From contig SCRM01000021.1 of NCBI GenBank assembly GCA_004298045.1, forward strand, positions 1 to 64,000: a stretch of 64,000 nucleotides of DNA, in the 5' to 3' direction. Positions within the stretch are counted from its first letter, which is position 1, and each line of letters starts with the position of its first letter. The DNA comes from Rhodanobacter sp. Lineage in GTDB: Bacteria > Pseudomonadota > Gammaproteobacteria > Xanthomonadales > Rhodanobacteraceae. Of this stretch, positions 10,074 to 18,718 are shown piece after piece. Below the pieces are notes generated by a model. The model had not been told where the DNA came from. It saw nothing but the letters and a program-made list of their open reading frames with translations, and did no database searches. The translations under genes were made by a program, and so were the position numbers.

Positions 10074-10095
10074 CCGTCATGCAGGGAGCGAGGCC

Positions 10096-11082
10096 ATGAA
10101 GCGACTAAATGGGATCTGGGTGTGCTTGGCGCTGTTTTGGGTTGGTATGGCCGCGCAGGCGCGCACGATGCACTTCTACTACACCGACCCGCAGGGCACG
10201 GTGCTGGCGAAGACGGATGTGCAGGGGAACATCTTGGCGCGCTACGACTACAAGCCGTACGGCGGGCTGGTGAGCGGACAGGGACCCGATGGACCGGGCT
10301 ACACAGGACATGTGAACGACCTGGAGACCGGGTTGGTGTACATGCAGGCGCGCCACTACGATCCAGTGGGGCGGTTCCTTAGCGAAGACCCGGTAGGCCC
10401 GGAACCGGGCAACATATTCAGCTTTAATCGGTATGCCTATGCCAATAACAATCCAGTACGGTTTACCGATCCGACGGGCCGTTGCGCGGAGTATTACAGC
10501 AAGAAGCAAGGTGGAGGTTGCAAGGTCAATATACAGTCTGGCCTGAAGGGCAAAGCCTTGGCTGCCGCCAAGAAAGCACAAAAATCTTTGGAGGGGGCGC
10601 TAAACAGGTATGACAAGAAAATTAATGCGCTGTCTGGCAATGCAAACGTGAAAATTGTAAATTCGCAAGGAAAGGTCATTGGCTCGATGACTGGTTCCGA
10701 GATTAAAGCTGTTTGGAATGGAACGAAGTTCACTGTAACGTCCAATATGAACTACAGAAATGGTGGGGCTGGAGGCGGAACTGGCGGAATATGGAATGGA
10801 AGCTCGTTTTCAGGGCACAGTGGCCTAAATGCTTCAGCTGTTTCGCAGTACGCTACAGCGGCGGGCTGGTACAAGCAATCGCCGCTCGCCGGAGTCAGTA
10901 CCTTAGTATTTCATGAGCTCGGCCATGAAACCCACTTCGGAATGGGGTTGACGCAGAAATATCCGGTGACATCCACAATTGAGTGGCCGCGTGAATGGGG
11001 CGCAAGTTCTGCGGGTAACGCCATGGCCGGTTCGGTGGGGGCTTCTTTCAATTGTTCGATACCAGGTGGTTGCATGCCATGA
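10096..11082 (+). CDS. Secreted RHS-core protein with HExxH metallopeptidase-like toxin tip
   Basis: A 328-residue protein that begins with its own Sec signal peptide (MKRLNGIW...MAAQA|R, about residues 1-22). Residues 25-129 are the end of an RHS protein: YYTDPQGTVLAKTD, GYTGHVNDLETGL, MQARHYDPVGRFLSEDP and the junction motif DPTGR (125-129) that normally separates RHS core from variable toxin. The tip (130-328) is unlike the core and visibly AT-richer. It carries HELGHETH (H273-E274, H277, H280), a HExxH zinc-peptidase signature with a possible third His ligand. A strong ribosome site (GGGAGCGAGG) precedes the ATG. The downstream gene overlaps its stop by 4 bp, as toxin-immunity pairs often do. 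The toxin role is inferred from architecture; the metallopeptidase call rests on one motif. Confidence 0.8.
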   Translation: MKRLNGIWVCLALFWVGMAAQARTMHFYYTDPQGTVLAKTDVQGNILARYDYKPYGGLVSGQGPDGPGYTGHVNDLETGLVYMQARHYDPVGRFLSEDPVGPEPGNIFSFNRYAYANNNPVRFTDPTGRCAEYYSKKQGGGCKVNIQSGLKGKALAAAKKAQKSLEGALNRYDKKINALSGNANVKIVNSQGKVIGSMTGSEIKAVWNGTKFTVTSNMNYRNGGAGGGTGGIWNGSSFSGHSGLNASAVSQYATAAGWYKQSPLAGVSTLVFHELGHETHFGMGLTQKYPVTSTIEWPREWGASSAGNAMAGSVGASFNCSIPGGCMP

Positions 11083-11615
11083 TACGTTACACTGCATCAG
11101 TTTTTTTGCTCATAGCTGGCCTGACTCCAGCTGTTGCGCAACAGAAAAAATGTGAGCATTCCAATATCCATGCCATTTTCACGGCATCAAATGGGAGCGA
11201 CATCGAACTTAATGCCCGCACAGGAACTATCCGTCTTTCACACTCGCAAGCTGTTGCACTTTACGATTGCGGAAATAACACTGAAACATGTTTTACAGAT
11301 TATCACGGCTTCGCTTTTTCTTTCTCTCGTGAGTGCGACAAGATTGGAATTAGTCGCGACCCAAAAAATACGAAATTAACACCCGAGATAGTTTCCGTGT
11401 TACACGGTAACTTATGGGTTGTTTTTGATGCCTCGCCGAATTTTCTATTCCATTACGTAGTACCTAAGGGCGTTGTTGGCATATACGTTGGGTCAACGCC
11501 ATCATTCGATTTCCGTAGTCTTTTTCATGACCATAATGTGCAGATTGGTACTTTGAATGCCGTGGAGTATCAAATTACCTCTGATTCAGACGCTGTGGCT
11601 GCGTGTAGGCGGTAG
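11079..11615 (+). CDS. Putative periplasmic immunity protein for the RHS HExxH toxin
   Basis: A 178-residue protein starting at the ATG that overlaps the toxin stop (ATGA, 11079-11082), with an AGGTGG ribosome site inside the toxin gene. It opens with a signal peptide (MIRYTASVFLLIAGLTPAVA|Q), placing it in the same compartment as a Sec-exported toxin. The mature part has several cysteines and no family I recognise. It is the most AT-rich gene of the element, as expected of horizontally shuffled immunity genes. Function is inferred from position, coupling, export and base composition. Other possibilities are an accessory subunit or an unrelated lipoprotein-like protein without lipobox. Confidence 0.6.
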   Translation: MIRYTASVFLLIAGLTPAVAQQKKCEHSNIHAIFTASNGSDIELNARTGTIRLSHSQAVALYDCGNNTETCFTDYHGFAFSFSRECDKIGISRDPKNTKLTPEIVSVLHGNLWVVFDASPNFLFHYVVPKGVVGIYVGSTPSFDFRSLFHDHNVQIGTLNAVEYQITSDSDAVAACRR

Positions 11616-11720
11616 AAAAAGTAAGGCGCTGTTCGCATTGAGTAGTGACGTCTCAGGCTGTGAGTGGGCCTGAGGGCATGGTTGCGGCAAGTCCGAAGGG
11701 TTCGGGCGCAGGAGCCACCG

Positions 11721-11938
11721 ATGCGTGGCCGCGAACTGAACCGCTGGCTGGAGCAACTGGCGAGCTTGACGCCCCGCCAGCGCGAGCAAGTCAAAGCCCA
11801 CCTCCAGGACTTGACTGGCCATGATGCAATGACCGAACCGCTTGCCGAACGCCCCCCCCATTGTCCTGGCTGCCAAGGGTCGCTGGGTTCGCAACGGTCA
11901 GGCCTATGGTCTGCAGCGGCTCAAAGGTTGCGGTAGGA
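11721..11938 (+). pseudogene. IS1595-like transposase N-terminal fragment, frameshifted
   Basis: From the ATG at 11721 the reading MRGRELNRWLEQLASLTPRQ matches the start typical of IS1595-family transposases, followed by a zinc-ribbon half (CPGC). Near 11870 the frame must shift to continue as RWVRNGQAYGLQRLKGCGR, the expected second half of the ribbon region. The sequence then ends where the group II intron remnant begins. The catalytic domain is missing. Family assignment is from memory of the consensus pattern. Confidence 0.6.
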
Positions 11939-12230
11939 ACGCCGGTTGCCCGACGCCCTCCGCACAGATCCGTACGTGCGGCATTACCGCATACGGCTCT
12001 TGCCTAAGGTCGTGACGCAGCGAAGTGCACCCCCGGATACGGGTGGATTTGTCGACAGTACAGCACAGGGCGACGAGCGAGACGATTGAAGCGCTCCCAA
12101 GACTGTCGATGACGCTGGCTGCGCCGCAGCAGGGCATGTCGCCAAGTGCGACAGACTTCGCTGCGGAAACCTGCCAAACGCTTCAGGTTGCCGGGGACGG
12201 CATGGTAGTTGTGGTGGAAGCCGACGACTC
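11930..12230 (-). mobile_element. 5'-truncated group II intron remnant (RT/maturase C-terminus and domain V)
   Basis: Read on the minus strand, 12230-12004 encodes the tail of a group II intron reverse transcriptase/maturase: NYHAVPGNLKRLAGFRSEVC, then RRSQRHRQSWERFNRLAR and QIHPYPGVHFAASRP before a stop. About 5 bases later comes a domain V hairpin (11999-11967), then a GGGCGTCGGGCAACCGGCG hairpin like domain VI, ending near 11930 inside the IS1595-like fragment. The 5' ribozyme half and the RT catalytic domain are absent, so it is dead. The intron seems to have entered the antisense strand of the transposase fragment. Confidence 0.75.
11967..11999 (-). other. Group II intron domain V hairpin
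   Basis: Minus-strand sequence GAGCCGTATGCGGTAATGCC followed by GCACGTACGGATC folds into the 34-nt-class domain V hairpin, the catalytic core motif of group II introns, with the AGC triad at its base. It sits directly 3' of the maturase tail, as expected. Confidence 0.75.
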
Positions 12231-12417
12231 CTATTTCCTGCACTCCTACAGGGACAACCGTAAGCGTCCGGTGATTGATACTGGTGGTCTGCATGCTCGC
12301 ACGCGACGCCAATCCAAGGTGACTTGTGTGGTCGAACGGCAAGTGTTGCAGCTCGGGTTCGGCCCCGGGCCGCGGCTCGGGGCGGAATCGTAATGATCGA
12401 CGATAGTGCGCCCCCCA
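12231..12417. other. Unassigned stretch between intron remnant and recombination site
   Basis: About 190 bp with an open frame on each strand but no recognisable protein and no ribosome site. It may be further decayed intron or IS sequence. I see no structured repeat in it. Confidence 0.35.
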
Positions 12418-12535
12418 GAAATTGTGTTAACACCGGATAACTTCCCATTATCCGGTGTCATAATTTCAATGTTGAACGCCGCCTTGATCACTTGAAACAT
12501 TACGTAATTACATGGTATGTAATGTGTTACGAAAT
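12418..12535. promoter_or_regulatory. Candidate cointegrate-resolution (rst-like) site and tnpT control region
   Basis: A perfect 11-bp inverted repeat, ACACCGGATAA / TTATCCGGTGT, with the 7-bp spacer CTTCCCA, lies at 12430-12458 and is framed by GAAATT / AATTTC. This is the classical layout of a tyrosine-recombinase core. Between it and the KfrA-like gene are TTACGTAA (12500-12507) and ATTACAT-GGT-ATGTAAT (12507-12523), plausible binding arms for that protein. In Tn4651 the resolution site lies next to tnpT, and TnpT assists TnpS there; the present assignment is by analogy. Confidence 0.65.
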
Positions 12536-12552
12536 ACCAAGGAGGCCCGGCG

Positions 12553-13581
12553 ATGGCCCGTGGCGGCGTGTACAAGACCGAGATCGAGAAGGCCCGTAAC
12601 GCCTTGCTGGCTGAGGGAAAACATCCCTCGGTGGACGCGGTGCGGGTAGCGTTGGGCAACACTGGCTCGAAAACGACCATCCACCGCTACCTCAAAGAAC
12701 TGGAGGCTGAGGACGCGGCCGGCGTGGGCGGCAAATTACCGATTAGCGACGCCTTGGCCGATCTGGTCAGCCGATTGGCGGGACGACTTCAGGAGGAGGC
12801 GGACGCCAAGATCGCCGAGGCAGCCACCCGTTTCGAGGCCCAGCGGAAAGAGCTGACCGCCCAGTTGGACCAGACGCGGCAGGAGGCGACGTCCATCCGT
12901 GCCGACCAGGAGCGCACGGCGACGGCGCTGCGCGAAGAACAGGCGCAACACGAGACCACGCGCCAGGCGCGGCTCGATGCGACGCTACAGGCGCGGCAAC
13001 TGGAAGAACGCGTCACTGGTTTGACCGCCCGCATAGCCGAGCACGAAGCGCATGCGCAGTCGCTGGAGGAGAAACACTTGCATGCCCGCGAGGCACTGGA
13101 GCACTACCGGACGTCCGTAAAAGAACAGCGAGAGCAGGAACAACGCCGGCATGAACACCAAATCCAGGAACTGCAGGTCGCCCTGCGCCAGGCAAACGAA
13201 GCCCTCACGAGCAAGAATCACGAACTCTTGCAGCTCAATCGCGATAACGGACGCCTGACGGAGCACAAGGCGCGACTGGACAAGGAGTTGCAGCAATCAC
13301 GAAGCGCGGTGCGTACGGCACAGGATGAGGTCGCCACTCTCAAACCCGTGGTTGCAGAGTTGGCCAGCCTGCGCGCGACGTGGGGCCAGGATGTCCAGGC
13401 GCTGGAACGTCTGCGCCTCGATCAGGAGGCCACGGTGCGGGCGCTCGATCAAGAGCGGGCGGCACGACAGGACGCCGAAAACCGCGCCGTGTCCGCGCAG
13501 GCCCGACTTGTGGTGCTGGAAGAGGTTCTGCCTAGGCTGCAGTTTGCGTCCACGCCGGCGCCAGCTGCAGCAACGTCGTGA
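12553..13581 (+). CDS. KfrA-like coiled-coil DNA-binding protein (TnpT-like)
   Basis: A 342-residue protein. Residues 1-60 form a KfrA_N-type helix-turn-helix region (KTEIEKARNALLAEG, PSVDAVRVALGN, KTTIHRYLKELE). About residues 75-325 are an uninterrupted, highly charged alpha-helical coiled coil rich in Gln, Glu, Arg and Ala. A strong AAGGAGG ribosome site sits 6 bp before the start. In Tn4651-type elements TnpT has this build and helps the tyrosine recombinase TnpS resolve cointegrates, which fits the core-like repeat just upstream. It is the last gene before the right transposon end. Plasmid KfrA proteins share the fold, so a general DNA-organising role is the alternative. Confidence 0.75.
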   Translation: MARGGVYKTEIEKARNALLAEGKHPSVDAVRVALGNTGSKTTIHRYLKELEAEDAAGVGGKLPISDALADLVSRLAGRLQEEADAKIAEAATRFEAQRKELTAQLDQTRQEATSIRADQERTATALREEQAQHETTRQARLDATLQARQLEERVTGLTARIAEHEAHAQSLEEKHLHAREALEHYRTSVKEQREQEQRRHEHQIQELQVALRQANEALTSKNHELLQLNRDNGRLTEHKARLDKELQQSRSAVRTAQDEVATLKPVVAELASLRATWGQDVQALERLRLDQEATVRALDQERAARQDAENRAVSAQARLVVLEEVLPRLQFASTPAPAAATS

Positions 13582-13677
13582 TGTCAGGTGCAACCGCGAT
13601 TAGCACGAATTCGCCGATGCAGCTAATTTTAGCTGAGTCCAGCTAATCCTTTACAAACAGCTGGTTAGACGAATTTC

Positions 13678-13709
13678 CGGAATTTTCGGCGGTTCCGGCT
13701 TACACCCCC
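13678..13709 (-). repeat. Right terminal inverted repeat of the Tn3-family transposon
   Basis: Read on the minus strand it starts GGGGGTGTAA and continues with the same 22-bp block as the left end. The outer ten bases differ from the left end at several positions. A CAGCTAA/TTAGCTG hairpin lies inside, near 13619-13634. Confidence 0.9.
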
Positions 13710-13835
13710 AAGACGGTGTCCACCTACAAGCAGCGCCTGATGGAAAAGCTGCACGTCGAACACGTGCTGGCGCTGGCGCAGCTGATGGCGTCGCATGGCC
13801 TGATCGAGCCGCGCAACCACGCCCCTGCGCCGTGA
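13710..13835 (+). pseudogene. 3' end of a LuxR/NarL-type response regulator gene cut by the transposon
   Basis: In frame from the first base after the transposon, 41 codons read KTVSTYKQRLMEKLHVEHV and on to a TGA. This is the second half of a LuxR-type helix-turn-helix (recognition helix KTVSTYKQRLMEKL), the C-terminus of a two-component response regulator. The transposon's terminal C run falls where the usual SPKTV motif would begin. The receiver domain and start would lie beyond the left transposon end, outside the window. The gene is broken. Confidence 0.85.
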
Positions 13836-13857
13836 TGCCGGCGTGCGCCGCGCGGCG

Positions 13858-15213
13858 TCACGCCGCGTCGATCACCTTGGCGTGCAGCGTGCCGTCGGCC
13901 AGTCGCGCCTGCACGGTGTCGCCCGGGTGCACGCCAGTGACCGAGGTCACCACGTGGCCATCGGCATCGCGCACGATGGCGTAGCCGCGCTCCAGCGTGG
14001 CCAGCGGGCTTACCGCGTGCAGCGTGCGCGCGGCTTCCTGCAGGGCCAGCTTGCGGCGTTCGAGCTGCCGCGCCACGGCTTGCCGCAACCGTTGCGCCAG
14101 CTCTGTGAGGCGGTTGCGGTGCATGCCAACGGCCCGTTGCGGGTCGCACGCGCGCAGGCGCAATTGCAGTTGCACGAGGCGCGCATGGTGCTGCTGCCGC
14201 GTCGTGCGCAGTGCCGCCAGCAGACGGTGATGCAGGTTGGCAAGGCGCTCGCCGTTTCGCGCCAAGCGTACCTCCGGGCGTTGCGCCTGCAGCCTGGCTG
14301 CGGCGGTGTCCAGGCGCTGGCCCAGCGCCTGCAGCGTGCGCTGCGCCGCCGTTGCCAACCGGCTTTGCTGCTGACGCAGGCGGCGCAACATAGCCTGCGC
14401 GTCGGGCACCAGGATTTCCGCGGCCGCCGATGGCGTGGGGGCGCGCACGTCGGCAACGAAATCGGCGATGGAGAAATCGATCTCATGGCCAACTGCGCTC
14501 ATCACCGGCACCGGGCTGGCGTGGATCGCACGCGCCACGGCCTCGTCGTTGAAGGCCCACAGGTCTTCCAGCGAACCGCCGCCACGGGTGACCAGCAGGA
14601 CGTCGTAGCGGCGACTGGCCGCGGCCTTGCGCAGCATGGCGACGATGGCGGGCGGCGCTTCGCGCCCCTGCACCGGCACCGGCAAAACGTCCACTTCGGC
14701 CAACGGCCAGCGGCGGCCCAGCACGCTCAGCACGTCGCGGATCGCCGCGCCGGTAGCCGAGGTGATGACGCCGATGCGGCGCGCAAACGGCGGCAGCGGG
14801 CGTTTGCGCTTGGCGTCGAACAAGCCTTCCGCGTCGAGTTTGGCCTTGAGCGCCTCGAACGCGCGTTGCAAGGCGCCTTCGCCGGCCAGCTCCATGTGCT
14901 CGGCAATCAACTGGTATTCGCCGCGCGCCTCGTACAGGCCAACGCGGGCGCGCAGCAGCACCTGCAACCCATCGGCCGGCTTGAAGCGCAGCCCGGTGTT
15001 GCTGGAGCGGAACATCGCGCAGCGCACCTGGGCCGCGCTGTCCTTCAAGGTGAAATACAGGTGCCCGGACGCCGGACGGGCCACGTTCGACAGCTCGCCC
15101 TCGATCCACACCGTGGGAAAGGCGTCCTCAAGCAGCCCACGCACCAGGCGGTTCAGCGTGCTTGGGGTGAGCACCTGACGGTTGGGGGCAGGCGAGGCGT
15201 CGGGTGCGGACAT
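13858..15213 (-). CDS. xseA: Exodeoxyribonuclease VII large subunit
   Basis: A 451-residue protein of normal family length. The N-terminal OB-fold starts LTPSTLNRLVRGLLEDAFP and contains WIEGELSNVARPASGHLYF. The catalytic domain carries GVITSATGAAIRDVL and DVLLVTRGGGSLEDLWAFND, followed by a long helical coiled-coil C-terminus ending DGTLHAKV. With XseB it degrades single-stranded DNA into oligonucleotides in the cytoplasm; xseB is not in the window. It stands alone on the minus strand, 22 bp from the broken response-regulator gene. Confidence 0.95.
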   Translation of the reverse strand: MSAPDASPAPNRQVLTPSTLNRLVRGLLEDAFPTVWIEGELSNVARPASGHLYFTLKDSAAQVRCAMFRSSNTGLRFKPADGLQVLLRARVGLYEARGEYQLIAEHMELAGEGALQRAFEALKAKLDAEGLFDAKRKRPLPPFARRIGVITSATGAAIRDVLSVLGRRWPLAEVDVLPVPVQGREAPPAIVAMLRKAAASRRYDVLLVTRGGGSLEDLWAFNDEAVARAIHASPVPVMSAVGHEIDFSIADFVADVRAPTPSAAAEILVPDAQAMLRRLRQQQSRLATAAQRTLQALGQRLDTAAARLQAQRPEVRLARNGERLANLHHRLLAALRTTRQQHHARLVQLQLRLRACDPQRAVGMHRNRLTELAQRLRQAVARQLERRKLALQEAARTLHAVSPLATLERGYAIVRDADGHVVTSVTGVHPGDTVQARLADGTLHAKVIDAA

Positions 15214-15304
15214 GGGAGGCCGAGACTAGCACGGTGCCACGTGGCTGCGATGGCTTTTGCAACAGTTGGTTGGCGAACGTTTTGCAGGTATCGGTTGATG
15301 TTGC

Positions 15305-16732
<1,428 letters not shown>

Positions 16733-16769
16733 GCGCGGAGTGTGCCACGTCGCGGCACCGGCTCCGGTG

Positions 16770-17699
16770 TCAGTCCACCACGTTGTGGCTTTCCGTGGTC
16801 CCCAGCAGCTCGGCGCCGCGCGGCGGCCCGAGGCGGCGATTGAGCAATGGGTGGGCGAACACCGCAATCAGGATGACGGCAACGCCGAGGTAGAACGTGT
16901 GGTCGAGCTGGCGCTGCTCACCGAGCAGCACCGTGGCCAGGATGATCGCGTATACCGGTTCGAGGTTGGTCACCATCTGCGTGCCGAAGGCGGTCATGTG
17001 GCGCAGCGCCACCAGCATCAGCGCATACGGCAGCAGGGTGCAGCCAAAGGCCAGGGCGAGCAGCAGCATCGTATCGTGGTGATTCGGCAACACGAACGCC
17101 GGACCGGTATGCGGCAGGATCGGCGCCAGCAGGGTCAGGAACACCGCGCCGGTGCCCAGTTCGATGCAGGTCACGGTAAGCGGGTCGCCGCGATCGACAA
17201 AGCGTTTGTTGAGCGAGCCGAACAAGGCCACGAACAACGCCGACAGCACGCCTACCGCAATCCCCAAACGCATGCTGCCCGGCACCCCGCCCACCACCAT
17301 CGCCACGCCGGGCACCACCGCCACACCCACCATCAGCTCGCGCGGGTTGAATCGGCGTTTCGCCAGCCACGGTTCGACGAAGGCGAGAAAGACCGGCCCG
17401 ATCGCGATGCAAGTCGCCCCCACCGAGGCATTGGCCAGCTTGATCGCCGCATAAAAAGTGAGCCAGTGCAGCGACACCAGCACGCCGATGCCCGCATACG
17501 CCAACCGCAGTCGCGCCGGCATGGCGCGCAGGCCGCGCCACACTTTTGGCATCAGCAGCAGCGCGGCGGTCACCATCAACATGCGCCACCACACCAGCTG
17601 CAAGGCCGGCAGCGTGATGAGTTTGCCGAGAATCGCGGTAAAGCCCCACAACAGCACGCAGAAATGAATCTGCAGGTGGGCGCGACGGGTGGCTTGCAT
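16770..17699 (-). CDS. EamA/DMT-family inner-membrane transporter
   Basis: About 309 residues with ten predicted membrane helices in two EamA halves; the second starts near MRLGIAVGVLSALFVALFG. Features such as WRMLMVTAALLLMP and QMVTNLEPVYAIILATVLLGE are usual for drug/metabolite exporters of this superfamily. The substrate cannot be named. The start could also be a GTG at 17720, seven codons earlier; neither has a clear ribosome site. It may be cotranscribed with the phospholipase D gene downstream. Confidence 0.85.
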   Translation of the reverse strand: MQATRRAHLQIHFCVLLWGFTAILGKLITLPALQLVWWRMLMVTAALLLMPKVWRGLRAMPARLRLAYAGIGVLVSLHWLTFYAAIKLANASVGATCIAIGPVFLAFVEPWLAKRRFNPRELMVGVAVVPGVAMVVGGVPGSMRLGIAVGVLSALFVALFGSLNKRFVDRGDPLTVTCIELGTGAVFLTLLAPILPHTGPAFVLPNHHDTMLLLALAFGCTLLPYALMLVALRHMTAFGTQMVTNLEPVYAIILATVLLGEQRQLDHTFYLGVAVILIAVFAHPLLNRRLGPPRGAELLGTTESHNVVD

Positions 17700-17777
17700 G
17701 GCAGAGAGGGAATCAGGCACGTGGCATTTTAGGGCGACCGGCGCGGGACGACGATCAGACCATTGGCGAGATGGCGA

Positions 17778-18716
17778 TCACGGCGTCGCCGGCTTCCCGT
17801 TCACCCGCACCGGCGCGTGGATGTCGCAGATGCCCAGCTTGCCGACCGGTTCGGGGTAGAACGGGTTGTGACCGTGGCGGGCGGTTTCGATCAGCGCGGC
17901 GAAGGTGGGGCTGTCGGTGCGCAATACCTGCACCTTTTCCTGCTGCGCTGGCGGCAGGTCGGCGGCCAGTTTCACGGAGAGGATCGGCGTGCGCTGCGCG
18001 GCCTTGGCGTAGAAGCCCATCGGCCCGGTGCCGCGTGGCAGTGCCGACAGGTAGGGCATGCCGACGAGCACGCGGCCGGCCACCGCGAGGTTGTGGTCCA
18101 GCCGGCGCGGTGCCTGGCCGATCACTGCGTACAGCGCGCTGCCGTTGCCGCTGTCCGGCGCCACGTCGCGCGCCACGCCGACCATGCCGTAGCACTGCAC
18201 TGGCCACTCCTTGCCGGCAGCCGGATCGCGCGCCACCGGCAGGCCGCCGGAGAAGCCCACCTGCGGCGCATAGACGTCGCCATCGGGCAACGGTGTCCAT
18301 GGCTGCTGCGGGTTGATCGCGCGGGTGAACTCCGGCGGCAGGGTGGTTTTCGCCGTGCCCAACGAGTGCATCTTCGCCTTGTCGCCGCCGTCGTCGCCGT
18401 TGGGGTCGTCCCACTGGGTCACGAAGTTGTCCTGCACACGCACGATCGCCAGGCCGTCGAAGTAATGCCCGCGCACCAGCGTGCGGATGTTGGCCGCGTG
18501 CAGCGGGGTGAAATCCGGCGCCAGCTCGATCACCACGCGGCCTTGCGGCAACTGCATGTACAAGAGGTTCTGTGGGTCGGGTGTACGCCATTCGGCAGGC
18601 TTGGAGGCGGCGAGGAGTTCCTTGGCGCTGGGCGTGGGCTTGGCCTGATCGGCCATGGCTGAGGCGCCGGTCAGCAGGCCGGCGAGCACGAACAGCGACG
18701 AGGCAACGGCGTGCAT
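17778..18716 (-). CDS. Cyclophilin-type peptidyl-prolyl isomerase, exported
   Basis: A 312-residue protein with a signal peptide (MHAVASSLFVLAGLLTGASAMA). The cyclophilin core is recognisable: GRVVIELAPDFTPLHAANIR, RGHYFDGLAIVRV and later CYGMVGVARDVAPDSGNGSAL. It is longer than standard cyclophilins because of inserts and a C-terminal extension, a form common in Xanthomonadales. It should assist proline isomerisation in periplasmic protein folding. The canonical catalytic Arg is not obvious (FDGLAIVRVQDNF resembles FxxxxFHRV), so activity is uncertain. It follows cycA by 2 bp. Confidence 0.8.
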   Translation of the reverse strand: MHAVASSLFVLAGLLTGASAMADQAKPTPSAKELLAASKPAEWRTPDPQNLLYMQLPQGRVVIELAPDFTPLHAANIRTLVRGHYFDGLAIVRVQDNFVTQWDDPNGDDGGDKAKMHSLGTAKTTLPPEFTRAINPQQPWTPLPDGDVYAPQVGFSGGLPVARDPAAGKEWPVQCYGMVGVARDVAPDSGNGSALYAVIGQAPRRLDHNLAVAGRVLVGMPYLSALPRGTGPMGFYAKAAQRTPILSVKLAADLPPAQQEKVQVLRTDSPTFAALIETARHGHNPFYPEPVGKLGICDIHAPVRVNGKPATP

Positions 18717-18718
18717 GG

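Larger units (their letters stand above)
1..13709. mobile_element. Tn3-family transposon carrying a split RHS toxin-immunity locus
   Basis: Both ends read GGGG followed, after exactly ten bases, by an identical 22-bp block (GCCGGAACCGCC...ATTCCG), in inverted orientation at 1-32 and 13678-13709. Inside are a Tn3-type DDE transposase, a tyrosine recombinase and a KfrA-like protein, the kit known for the Tn4651-type branch of the Tn3 family (TnpA, TnpS, TnpT). The cargo is an RHS protein, a HExxH toxin-like protein and a putative immunity gene, plus decayed IS and group II intron pieces. The element cuts a LuxR-type regulator gene at its right edge. The left flank lies outside the window, so the expected 5-bp target duplication (right copy would be AAGAC at 13710-13714) cannot be checked. 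Position 1 is exactly the element's first base. Confidence 0.88.

Noticed and set aside
12025..12393. 122-residue plus-strand frame over the intron remnant
   Set aside because: The opposite strand reads as a maturase tail; this frame has no family features.
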